A stretch of DNA of 64,000 bases from the NCBI GenBank assembly GCA_963792125.1, contig CAWBVA010000012.1, positions 124,001 through 188,000 of the forward strand, read 5' to 3'. Numbering within the stretch: the stretch's first letter is position 1; each line of letters starts with the position of its first letter. This stretch comes from Methanocella_A sp963792125. GTDB taxonomy: Archaea > Halobacteriota > Methanocellia > Methanocellales > Methanocellaceae. This document shows, one piece after another, positions 53,077 to 61,423 of the stretch. The notes beneath the pieces were generated by a model that saw only the letters and a program-made list of their open reading frames with translations, was not told the origin of the DNA and did not search any database. The position numbers and the translations under genes are program-made.

Positions 53077-53892
53077 ATGAGGGATGGATTGAGGCATGCG
53101 CTGCTGGTAGTAGCAGGCCTGCTCGGGGTATTGCTCGTCGTCTCATTCACGGTATGGGGACTCACGACCTACGGCTCGATCAGGCACATTGTCGGCGACC
53201 TGGCCTCGCAGCCGGACAAAGCTGTCTCGCTCCAGAACCAGTTCGATGACATGACTATCGCCTTCGCAGGGGGCAGCGATACTTATACGTTCCATTTCAG
53301 CTCGGCGCCTGTGGACGTCAGCAAATCACAGGCCGAAGGGCTGGGCCGGGACGCGGTGATCAGCTTTGTGCTGGATACCTATACCTCCGACCTCTATAAT
53401 GGCAGGCTGACAACCGGAGGGCCGGGCTTCACCGGCATCTTCTTTAATGCGACTGGCAACCTGATTTATTTCCTCATAATGCTTATCATCACGATCATTT
53501 TCATTGCATGCGTCGCGGGGGCGATTTTGCCGTTCCCCGAAAAGCCTATGCCCGACCGGCTGAAGAGCGCAGGCAAGGCTATCGCGATCATCTGTCTGCT
53601 GGCGTTCTTACTCTTCGCCTTTGTCCCGGGGCTCATCAAATCGCTTGCCTGGGGCTCCATCGGAAACGCCGATGCCGCCAGGGACATACTCGACATCCTG
53701 GAGCCGGCCCTCGTTGGTTCGCTGCTCCGGAATACGCTGCTCATGGCTATCATCGGCGGTATCCTGTTTGGCGTCGGATATTACAAGGAGATGCAGGGCG
53801 ACGGGCCTATAATGCCCACGCCTCATAATACGGTAAAGCACCATGAGAGCTATGCCCCGCATATGGATAATCACAAGCGCAGGGGCCTGTAG
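53077..53892 (+). CDS. Hypothetical multi-span membrane protein
   Basis: 271 aa. A first membrane helix (residues about 7-30, LLVVAGLLGVLLVVSFTVWG) precedes an extracytoplasmic domain (30-125). Three further helices follow (about 127-155, 168-190, 215-235), then a polar His-rich tail (HNTVKHHESYAPHMDNHKRR). I do not recognise the family. ATG 53077 lacks a clear Shine-Dalgarno and an AT-rich element lies close upstream, so the transcript may be leaderless. Confidence 0.7.
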   Translation: MRDGLRHALLVVAGLLGVLLVVSFTVWGLTTYGSIRHIVGDLASQPDKAVSLQNQFDDMTIAFAGGSDTYTFHFSSAPVDVSKSQAEGLGRDAVISFVLDTYTSDLYNGRLTTGGPGFTGIFFNATGNLIYFLIMLIITIIFIACVAGAILPFPEKPMPDRLKSAGKAIAIICLLAFLLFAFVPGLIKSLAWGSIGNADAARDILDILEPALVGSLLRNTLLMAIIGGILFGVGYYKEMQGDGPIMPTPHNTVKHHESYAPHMDNHKRRGL

Positions 53893-53958
53893 ATAAATTG
53901 CGGGCACATTTTTATTAATGCCTAAGTAGCAGGCCTTTTCTATCCTATGCGCAGCGGT

Positions 53959-54087
53959 AAAGCTCGCCAAGATCGCCAGGTACCGCCAAGAACGCCAAGA
54001 CTGTAATGAAAAGGTTATGATTCCAACTTGTTTTATTAATATATTTCTTGGCGTTCTTGGCGGTACCTGGCGATCTTGGCGAGCTTT
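53959..54087. repeat. Perfect 42-bp inverted repeat
   Basis: 53959-54000 and 54046-54087 are exact complements over 42 bases (core GCCAAGATCGCCAGGTACC, then GCCAAGAACGCCAAGA), with a 45-base AT-rich spacer. It lies between convergent genes, so a bidirectional terminator is likely. Same GCCAAG style as the repeats at 32195 and 33336. Confidence 0.85.
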
Positions 54088-54167
54088 AAAAAATGGTTCC
54101 GAGTGTTCCTACACGCAGAGCATGGAAACGGCATTATCTCATGTACTATAGAATCATGGATGTAACT

Positions 54168-54515
54168 TTATTCATTTTTTATGGCAATACCAATACGTTC
54201 CTCGATGAGCCGTGCGATGTGTTCCGATCGTCCCAGCGGCTCCAGCAGTATGGCCTTTTTACCGGACGCTTTGACAGCATCAGGTATGGTCACTCGCGTA
54301 TGGTACCCGTGAGCGACCAGCAGCGGCATGACAAAAATGCGGTCGGCCTCGATCGTGGCAAGGGCATCTTTGATGTAAGGAGGCTTCTCAAGGTAGCACG
54401 CCGATACAGAAAAAAACCTGCCTGTGCTGCGGAGACAGTCTACATAATAAGGCATCACATCGTCCGCCCCGGGGTCTTTGCTGCCGTGGCCGATGATGAG
54501 CAATGCGTCCGTCAT
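54168..54515 (-). CDS. Small CbiX/CfbA-type sirohydrochlorin chelatase
   Basis: Inserts Co or Ni into sirohydrochlorin, the branch to cobamides (CbiX) or to coenzyme F430 (CfbA). 115 aa, the single-domain archaeal form. ALLIIGHGSKDPGAD holds the first active-site His; VMPLLVAHGYHTRVTIPDAV holds the second His pair. The start overlaps the stop of the ThiC-like gene (ATGA), so they are coupled. The first His motif and the HGYHT motif fit a chelatase; metal choice cannot be read from sequence, but F430 synthesis is required in a methanogen. Confidence 0.8.
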   Translation of the reverse strand: MTDALLIIGHGSKDPGADDVMPYYVDCLRSTGRFFSVSACYLEKPPYIKDALATIEADRIFVMPLLVAHGYHTRVTIPDAVKASGKKAILLEPLGRSEHIARLIEERIGIAIKNE

Positions 54516-55786
54516 TTTTTGTTACCCTGCAGCGCGTCCCTGACGATCTTGATGGCGCACAGGTCGCCGCACATGGAGCATGCGTCGCTGGTGGTCATGC
54601 GGGTCTCGCGGATGTGCTTCGCGCGTTCGCCGTCGATGGCCGCATCGTACTGCCGCTGCCAGTCCAGTTTGCTGCGGGCCTCCGACATGCCGAGGTCCAT
54701 GGCCCTGGCGCGCTCGCGCTGGCCTTCCTTGACCGTGTCGGCCACGTGGGCGGCGATCCGTGTCACGATCGTGCCCTCGCGGATGTCGTCGGCCGTGGGC
54801 AGTGCGAGGTGCTCCGAAGGCGTGACCATGCACAGGAAGTCCGCGCCGGCCATGCCGGCGACGGAGCCGCCGATCGCGCCCACGATGTGGTCGTAGCCCG
54901 GTGCCATATCGGTCACCAGCGGCCCGAGAAGGTACAGCGGGGCGTCGCCGGTAAGCTTTTTCATGATTGAGACGCTCATGCCCACCTCGTCCAGCGGGAC
55001 GTGCCCGGGGCCCTCGACGATGGACTGGACGCCGGCCGCCCGGCTGCGGTCAACCAGCTCGCCCAGCGTGATGACCTCCATCAGCTGCGACCGGTCGGTG
55101 GCATCTTTCATGCACCCGGGACGCATGCCGTCGCCCAGGCTCAGCGTGAGATCGTATTCCGCAGCGATCTCCAGCAGGTAATCGAACTCGCTATAGAACG
55201 GGTTGTCTTTACCATTGTGTATCATCCAGGCAATGGTGAAGGCACCGCCCCGGCTGACCACGTTCATGAGCCGGGGGTCGCGGCGGAGGGCTTCGAGCGA
55301 GGCGAGGTTGACGCCGCAATGTACGGTCGTGAAGTCCACGCCGTCCTTCGCGTGCTCCCGCAATGAGTTGAACATGTCGTCGGATGTCATGTCGACGACG
55401 GCGCTGCGCTTCCTCGCGGCGTGATAGATTGGCACGGTGCCTAAGGGGACGTCCAGCTCGCGCGCGAGGTGCTTCCTCACGGCGTCGATCTCCCGGCCCG
55501 TGGACAGGTCCATGACCGCGTCGGCGCCGTATTTCACCGCTACGCGGGCCTTCTCCACCTCTTCCGCCGGGTTATCGTAGTCTTTCGAGGTGCCCACGTT
55601 CGCGTTTATCTTTGTGGACATGAGCTTTCCCACGGCGCGGCCGGGAATATCACGGGAGACGTTGCGGGGGACCGCTACATGGCCGGTGGCAATCAGGCTT
55701 CGCAGCCGGTCTGCGTCCACGCCTTCGTGCTTCGCTATATCCCTGATCCCGGGTGTGAGCCCTTTCCTGGCATCGCGTATCAACAT
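54512..55786 (-). CDS. thiC: ThiC-family radical SAM enzyme (HMP-P synthase or BzaF-like)
   Basis: Converts AIR to the thiamin pyrimidine HMP-P (ThiC) or to 5-hydroxybenzimidazole (BzaF). Core motifs: KINANVGTSKDYDNPAEEVE, DAVMDLSTGREIDAVRKHLA, VDFTTVHCGVN, SRGGAFTIAWMIHNGKDNPF, LSLGDGMRPGCMKDATDRSQ and IVEGPGHVPLDEVGMSV. The C-terminal cluster motif is CSMCGDLCAIK, with C-x2-C-x3-C spacing rather than the C-x2-C-x4-C of bacterial ThiC. 424 aa, the shorter archaeal/anaerobic form. Coupling to a corrin/F430 chelatase raises the BzaF option (see findings). Confidence 0.88.
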   Translation of the reverse strand: MLIRDARKGLTPGIRDIAKHEGVDADRLRSLIATGHVAVPRNVSRDIPGRAVGKLMSTKINANVGTSKDYDNPAEEVEKARVAVKYGADAVMDLSTGREIDAVRKHLARELDVPLGTVPIYHAARKRSAVVDMTSDDMFNSLREHAKDGVDFTTVHCGVNLASLEALRRDPRLMNVVSRGGAFTIAWMIHNGKDNPFYSEFDYLLEIAAEYDLTLSLGDGMRPGCMKDATDRSQLMEVITLGELVDRSRAAGVQSIVEGPGHVPLDEVGMSVSIMKKLTGDAPLYLLGPLVTDMAPGYDHIVGAIGGSVAGMAGADFLCMVTPSEHLALPTADDIREGTIVTRIAAHVADTVKEGQRERARAMDLGMSEARSKLDWQRQYDAAIDGERAKHIRETRMTTSDACSMCGDLCAIKIVRDALQGNKK

Positions 55787-55849
55787 GATGGTTCAACCTG
55801 AAGCAATATTAATACAAATAACGTTGTACACCCTCTGAGGCATGATCTG

Positions 55850-56473
55850 ATGCGGGTGATCAACGTTAACGGAGTCTTCTACGACTCTAACGCATATCTA
55901 ATTGACGCAAAGCGTAAAACCCTTGTGGACGCGGGCATCGACGGGATACGCGTGCTCAAGAGCCTGCCGGCAGACCTGGACCTGATCGTGCTCACGCACT
56001 GCCACTACGATCACATCGCGGCAGTCCCGGAGATCGTGGCTGCCACTGGCGCGAAGGTGGCCATGCACGAGGACGACGTGGCGGCGCTCAAAAGCGACTT
56101 CATCAATGGCTCTGCGATGTTCGGCCGTCGGCTGCCCGCCTTCAAAGTGGACAGGATACTGCACGACGGTGACGTGATCGACCTGGGAAACGTAAAGCTC
56201 ACGGTCATTCACACCCCCGGGCATACGCCCGGCAGTATATGCCTGTACGATCCGGCCTCAAGCGTAATGTTCACCGGCGACACGGTCTTCGAAGGTGGCA
56301 GCTTCGGCCGCACGGACATCGGCGGGAACGCGGAGCACATGATCAGCTCGCTGGAGGCCCTGATAAAGTACGACGTCTCGACACTGTACCCCGGCCACGG
56401 CAACCCGGTCACGACAGGTGCCCGAGAGTCCCTGCGGGCATCCCTGGCCAGCGCTAAGCATATGTTGTTCTAA
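55850..56473 (+). CDS. Metallo-beta-lactamase fold hydrolase
   Basis: Glyoxalase II-like MBL-fold protein of 207 aa. The HxHxDH motif is LTHCHYDHIAAVPE (His-Cys-His-Tyr-Asp-His), the next metal His is in VIHTPGHTPGSICLY, the bridging Asp is in MFTGDTVFEGGSFGRTD, and the last His is in TLYPGHGNPVTTG. Substrate may be an S-acyl glutathione-like thioester or another ester; unknown. ATG 55850 with no strong Shine-Dalgarno; divergent from the ThiC-like gene with a 63-base gap. Confidence 0.88.
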   Translation: MRVINVNGVFYDSNAYLIDAKRKTLVDAGIDGIRVLKSLPADLDLIVLTHCHYDHIAAVPEIVAATGAKVAMHEDDVAALKSDFINGSAMFGRRLPAFKVDRILHDGDVIDLGNVKLTVIHTPGHTPGSICLYDPASSVMFTGDTVFEGGSFGRTDIGGNAEHMISSLEALIKYDVSTLYPGHGNPVTTGARESLRASLASAKHMLF

Positions 56474-56587
56474 AAAAATGATTCTACTGCATTTTTTGTA
56501 TCATCGAGTAACTGATACTGTGTAGTGTGTGATGACCCGCCAGGAAAAAGACAGGAGAATTAAAAAATTACAGGTAGCACAAGCCTG

Positions 56588-56607
56588 GGGAGGCCTGCAG
56601 GCCTCCC
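56588..56607. terminator. 20-bp perfect palindrome between convergent genes
   Basis: GGGAGGCCTGCAGGCCTCCC, with TTTTT-containing DNA on the plus side and AATTTTTTAA on the minus side. It lies between the stops of the MBL gene and the surface protein gene, so it could terminate both. Confidence 0.75.
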
Positions 56608-56667
56608 GCATAGACTCATGCCCCTGTAGTTTTTAGTTTCGTTTTTAATCGTGTTTTTATAATCGCG

Positions 56668-57955
56668 TTATTTCTTCCTGTTCACGTACAGCAGAAGTCC
56701 CGCCACTGCGATGAGGGACAGGGCTGCCACGATGGCTTCGAAGCCAGGTGACTTGGTCTGCGTCGGGGCAGGGCTGGTCGTGTTGTTGGCTGGCATTGTG
56801 ACCGGTGCCGTTGTGTTAGTGGTCATGGTCTGGTTGCCAGTCTCGTTTGCCGCGCTGGCAACAGTCGAGCTGCCGGCGGATGCCGGGTCGAGCGCGAAGC
56901 TCAGCTGGAGATTGTCGTTCACGTCGACGGCCTGCGTCTTCGACGCGAACCCGTCAGCGCTTATGGCTATGTCAGATGCGCCTTTGGACACGCCGTCGAA
57001 CCGGTACTGGCCGATGTCGTCGGTCTTCTGGATCGCGTCGCCAAGCACTACACTCGCGCCGCTGATGGGCTTGCCGTCAGCCGCTGCCGTTACCGTGCCG
57101 GAGACTGCATACGAAGCCGGAATAGCGGCTGCGCCATTTTCAGCCTTCGGGTAGCCCGGGGTCACAGTGTACGTGCCGTCCGGGTTGTAGGTGATAGTGT
57201 CGTAGGGCGAGTAGATCTGGTTGTATGCGTTGTCGTAGAAGTCCTGGATCTTCGCCACATCAATTGGAGGTGCGACAGCGACCGGTGCCGGGGTCGGATC
57301 GATTTCATCCTCGGGCTCGGGGGTCGGTGTTGCAGTCGGAGACGGGCTTGCAGTCGGAGTCGGGCTTGCAGTCGGAGTCGGGCTTGCAGTCGGAGTCGGA
57401 GTCGCCGATTCCGGGGACACGAAGTTTACCGAGTAAATAATCGGGCCAGACGTCCTCGTCGAGTCGATGCAGGTGAATGCCAGGATAGCGCTGGTCGGGA
57501 ACAGAGCCGACGTTGAAGTCAGCCGAATTGCCGTTGACGTTAGCGTCCAGACAATGCCATCGTCTGAGCTATATGTTTACCCAGAAGTCATCGGATAATT
57601 GCGCCGCTCAGCGTGCCCATACTGGTGCCATTGAAGGTCATGGAAGCGCCGTTGATACTGGACGTGTACTCGTTGCCGTTCTCGGCACCGAGGCCAATTT
57701 TCATGGTGTTGGCTACGTCGCCAACCTTGAACTTTACCTTGTAGTTGAATGCGCCACTGGCGCCTGTCTGCAAGCGCATGTGTATGCAGCTGCACTTGTT
57801 TCAGTAAAAGCACCTGATATCCAGTCGCCCGAAACCGACCAGCCATTAGCCGCGGTGATACCGCTCGTGGCAGAAGAAAAATTCTGGGCCGAGGCAATGG
57901 TTACGGCGAGTGCCATCGTCACAATCAGCAATAGAGATAGTAATGCTTTTCTCAA
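56668..57955 (-). CDS. PGF-CTERM-like anchored surface protein (several frameshifts)
   Basis: Start is TTG 57955 with AGGAGG seven bases upstream, giving a signal peptide (ALLSLLLIVTMALAVTIASA). Pieces in shifted frames (GASGAFNYKVKFKVGDVANT; then SSDDGIVWTLTSTAIRLTST) form a cohesin-like beta domain; shifts lie near 57775 and 57590. From about 57540 one frame runs to the end: a PTPTASPTPTASP linker, a carboxypeptidase-regulatory-like domain (YAVSGTVTAAADGKPISGAS), a Thr/Asn linker rich in N-X-T sequons, and the C-terminal tripartite signal PGFEAIVAALSLIAVAGLLL plus YVNRKK, as in archaeosortase (ArtA) substrates. Function unknown; likely an S-layer-associated protein processed and lipid-anchored. 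Confidence 0.72.
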
Positions 57956-58491
57956 TGTTCATCCTCCTTAATCGTTTGTTGTACAGGGGCATTTCACCCT
58001 TGCATTTTCTATAAATGAGCCACGGTATCAAGCCTTATTATTGAAAAAAGCGGTTTATTAAAATACTATTAATATTTTAAGCGGTTTATAATCATATTTA
58101 GATATTTTTATAAGAGCAAGCCTATGGCGCATTTATATTTGCCAAAATATATTAACTTTTTACAGGCATATGGATATTATAGTCCTTCATCGGGATTTTA
58201 TCATGAAAACTCGCGGCAGATGGTTCCCTATATATATTTTACCTGTGTAGCGACCCGGCTCTGGCAGACACAAAATTATTTATGGTCGCAGCAGCCGTAT
58301 TTTTCATGGGAGCGCTAAAACAGTAAAAGACAGGAGAGTATAAAAAAATCACTAAAAACAGGGCATTTCTTAATATATTTTACATATTATTGCCGATTAT
58401 TCTTTTATTTTTTCAAATATAATTCGCTAAATATTTGAATAATATTAATCCCCTCAAGTCATAACGTACTAATAAACACCGGTAGAGGACT
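57956..58491. other. AT-rich non-coding gap upstream of tandem Lrp/AsnC genes
   Basis: No supported gene. A 64-codon plus frame at 58124 has no Shine-Dalgarno and reads as translated AT-rich DNA. Several TATA-like stretches (ATTTTTATAAG near 58105, TTAATATATTTTACATATT near 58370) may serve promoters in either direction. Confidence 0.5.
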
Positions 58492-58977
58492 ATGGCTTAC
58501 AAATCAGTGAAGGACCTGGACGCTATTGACATCAAGATCATCGAGCGGCTCTGCAAAGACTCGAGTGCTTCGCTGTCGGACATCGCCGAAGAGTTAGGCG
58601 TTTCCGCGTCCACTGTGCATAAGCGGATCAACCAGCTGAAGGACAACCACATCATCGAGCGTTTCACGATTTTGTTCGACCCGTCGATACTGAACCTGCG
58701 GACGGTCGCGTTCGTCGGCATCGAACTGGAGCGGGATGCATTGATGGGCCGCAAGAAGGAGGAAGTAGTCAGCAACCTCTCGAGTATCCCCTACGTCATG
58801 GAGATTCACGAGACGCTGGCGCCTTTCGACCTGATACTGAAGCTACGCACGAAAAACGTGGAAAAACTGCGCTCCGTGATCACCAGCATCGCCGCCATCG
58901 ACGGCGTCATGGCCACCAATACGATCCTCACCACTAACAGGATAATGGAGCGGTTCCTGGAGATACCTCCGGCATGA
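58492..58977 (+). CDS. Lrp/AsnC family transcriptional regulator, paralogue 1
   Basis: 161 aa. N-terminal HTH (DAIDIKIIERLCKDSSASLS, then IAEELGVSASTVHKRINQLK) and a C-terminal RAM/AsnC ligand-binding domain (TVAFVGIELERDALMGRKKE ... VMEIHETLAPFDLILKLRTK). It ends GVMATNTILTTNRIMERF. Very close to the paralogue at 59240. Intact; AT-rich DNA upstream. Target genes and ligand unknown. Confidence 0.93.
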   Translation: MAYKSVKDLDAIDIKIIERLCKDSSASLSDIAEELGVSASTVHKRINQLKDNHIIERFTILFDPSILNLRTVAFVGIELERDALMGRKKEEVVSNLSSIPYVMEIHETLAPFDLILKLRTKNVEKLRSVITSIAAIDGVMATNTILTTNRIMERFLEIPPA

Positions 58978-59239
58978 GAGCAACTTAAATGCTGGCACTG
59001 CGATTGGCTATCGCACGGATAGAATTGTCCTGATGGACAAGTACTGTATTAAATAGTCCTCTTTTTTCTTGCACTGCAGGAAAAAGCCTTTAATCTATCG
59101 GAACGAACCAGATTGTCGGGACTCTGCAAAATTTATTTATAATGCGGTAATTACGATAATTCTTTCACTTACTAAGGAAAGGTTTATATAACTACAGCAA
59201 GCTATTAATAATATTGTTTAGCCCCGAGACGGTGACCGA

Positions 59240-59737
59240 ATGAGCTCCAAATTCAAAGGCAACCTCGATGAGACAGACCTGTTCATTATCAGGAGGCTAT
59301 GCGAAGACAGCAATACGTCGCTGGCCAGCATCGGGGAGGAACTGAAGGTATCCCCGTCAACCATACACAAACGTATCTGCCGGCTCAAGGACGGCGGCAT
59401 CATCGAGCGTTTCACCATTTTATTCGACCCCTCGATCATCAACCTGAACACCGTCGCGTTCGTCGGCATCGAACTGGAGCGCAGCGCGCTGGTCGGGAAG
59501 AAGAAGGACGAGGTCGTCGGCAGGCTTTTAGGCTTCAACGAGGTCCTGGAGATCCACGAGACACTGGAGCCTTTCGACCTGATGCTCAAGCTCCGCACAA
59601 AGGATGTCGACCTCCTGCGGGAAGTGATCGGCAACATCTCGGGCATCGAAGGCGTCATGGCCACCAATACCATTCTTACGACGAAAAAGATCCTCGAGAC
59701 TCCCCTTAAGTACGATGATATCAACGGGGAAGCCTGA
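59240..59737 (+). CDS. Lrp/AsnC family transcriptional regulator, paralogue 2
   Basis: 165 aa, a tandem duplicate of the gene at 58492. HTH: LFIIRRLCEDSNTSLASIGE, then LKVSPSTIHKRICRLKDGGI; RAM domain: TVAFVGIELERSALVGKKKD ... VLEIHETLEPFDLMLKLRTK; it ends GVMATNTILTTKKILETPLK. Shared unusual block: ERFTILFDPSI. A TATA-like AGGTTTATATAACT lies at 59182 in the 262-base gap before it. The following gene overlaps its 3' end. Confidence 0.93.
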   Translation: MSSKFKGNLDETDLFIIRRLCEDSNTSLASIGEELKVSPSTIHKRICRLKDGGIIERFTILFDPSIINLNTVAFVGIELERSALVGKKKDEVVGRLLGFNEVLEIHETLEPFDLMLKLRTKDVDLLREVIGNISGIEGVMATNTILTTKKILETPLKYDDINGEA

Positions 59738-60687
59738 TAACACTGAAGCTGCGGAAGCCGCGGAACGTTCCCGGCGGGCGGGCGCATCCCATTTTTCATT
59801 CTATCCGTAACAGGCTCGCAGGGATCCGGAAACGCTATCTTGTTATCATTATTCTCATCATCCTGTCTGCAGCGTTGATCGGCGGCTATACTTTGCTATC
59901 CGGAGGCGATGACAGTTCGTCGCATCTCGACAACCCTCATTTTACCGTCGGTAGCATATCGAGCCAGCCGGTTTTCTCGGGAGAGAGCGTCATTGTCCAG
60001 GCGATCGTAATGAACGACGAGCCTGAGCAAGAGATCGCCATTCCCACGACCACAGAGTTGACCATTACTCCTGACCCCGATGATACCAAAGGCACCACAA
60101 CGGTCACGGCAGTCCCCACGACGATCGTCCAGACGATCAGCGCCAGGGGCAGTCATATAGTGACGGCCAGGCTGTCGGGCGATCAAGGCGTCAATACGGT
60201 CCGGGCTGTCAACGTATTGCTGGCTAGCGACGAGAGCAAGGTACTCTCGTTCGATTTCGGGCAGGTGCCGGCCGGATCGTACATAGTAACGGTGACGGCG
60301 CCAAGTTACAATAACTCCACGATGAGCCTGCCTCTCCGCGTGAATCCGGCACCGTTGTTAAGCGACTGGATAGAAACAGGAGACATAGCTATCCGGCTGG
60401 TTAACCTCCAGCATGGCAGCGTGGACATAAACGTGAGGAATAGCGGTGAGCACACCGTAGTATTCAGCGACAGCCATTATGCCATATTCGCGAACTGTAG
60501 CGACGGTTATGTCGCGACTCTCCAGGGGCTGGGGCAAACGATGATCAAGCCGGGAAAGACCGTAACAATACATGTATATATCCCGATTCCGTGGAACTAT
60601 TACCTCGACTGCTTCGCCATCAAGGTACCGGAAAGGACAGCGCTCGTGAAGATCCCTGTGAAAGCACAGATGAGCACGGCGACGTAA
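59714..60687 (+). CDS. Membrane-anchored extracellular protein (frameshift near N terminus)
   Basis: Not a family I recognise. From ATG 59714, inside the end of the Lrp gene (overlap 24 bases), MISTGKPDNTEAAEAAERSR continues, after a one-base shift near 59775 in a GGCGGGCGGGC run, into RAHPIFHSIRNRLAGIRKRY. A membrane helix (LVIIILIILSAALIGGYTLL) follows, so the rest is extracellular. Two Ig-like beta domains come next (PVFSGESVIVQAIVMNDEPE; DVNVRNSGEHTVVF-like strands near residues 210-235), with a Thr-rich loop (TTTVTAVPTTIVQT) and two Cys near the C terminus. Overlap with the regulator suggests co-expression. Confidence 0.65.
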
Positions 60688-60828
60688 AGGTCATACTGCC
60701 ATCATCCAGGCACGGTGACGCGGACAGCCGGGCGATATCTCTCGCATAGCAACTAATTAAAAGGAAAGCCACAGTCCTATTGTCCGGAAACCTGTGGCTA
60801 TGGGCGAATTATACCGGGTTTCGACCGT

Positions 60829-61278
60829 TTACATGATGTCCGTGTACGCCATCTCGCGTACGGACTCCATGATGATCTTGATCTCCATGTCGGAGATGCC
60901 CAGGGGTGCGACCTTTTCGCTCAGGATGCGCTTCATCTCATCGTAGTCGCATGTGGCGAGCATGAAGGTCAGGTTGTGGTCGCCGCTGGTGTGGTAGACC
61001 TGCAGGATGTTGTCTATCCGGAGTAGCTTCCGGGTGACATCGTCCAGCTTGCCAGGGTCGACCTTGCACTGGTTGATCGCGTAACAGTCCAGGCCGGCCT
61101 TCTTCTTGTTGATGACCACCGTATAGCCCTTGATGACGCCGTCTTCCTCCATGATGCCGATGCGGTCGCGCACGGTAGACTGAGCACGGTCGATCTTCTT
61201 GGCCACTTCCTTGTAGGTCATCCTGCCGTTGCGCTGCAGAATGTTCAGGATCTTTTTGTTCATTTTATCGATCTTCAT
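60829..61278 (-). CDS. Lrp/AsnC family transcriptional regulator
   Basis: 149 aa, only distantly like the two at 58-60 kb. HTH: MNKKILNILQRNGRMTYKEV, then AKKIDRAQSTVRDRIGIMEE; the RAM domain includes GYTVVINKKKAGLDCYAINQ, LQVYHTSGDHNLTFMLATCD and LGISDMEIKIIMESV. Divergent from the KaiC-like gene, with an AT-rich 145-base gap (TATAATTAAAATACTATAGG region) that could serve both directions, so it may regulate that gene or itself. Confidence 0.92.
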   Translation of the reverse strand: MKIDKMNKKILNILQRNGRMTYKEVAKKIDRAQSTVRDRIGIMEEDGVIKGYTVVINKKKAGLDCYAINQCKVDPGKLDDVTRKLLRIDNILQVYHTSGDHNLTFMLATCDYDEMKRILSEKVAPLGISDMEIKIIMESVREMAYTDIM

Positions 61279-61423
61279 AGCACCATTCCCGGCAAAATAT
61301 TTGCATTAATATAATTAAAATACTATAGGTATATAAATACTTGCCTTCAAGCCTGTCCGGTTGCTAAGTATGCGCCGGGAGAATATATTGTTTCCGAGAT
61401 AATTATATACTGTCGCGGGATAA

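Noticed and set aside
58124..58318. 64-codon frame upstream of the Lrp/AsnC pair
   Set aside because: Tyr/Phe-rich translation of AT-rich DNA, no ribosome site, no family resemblance.
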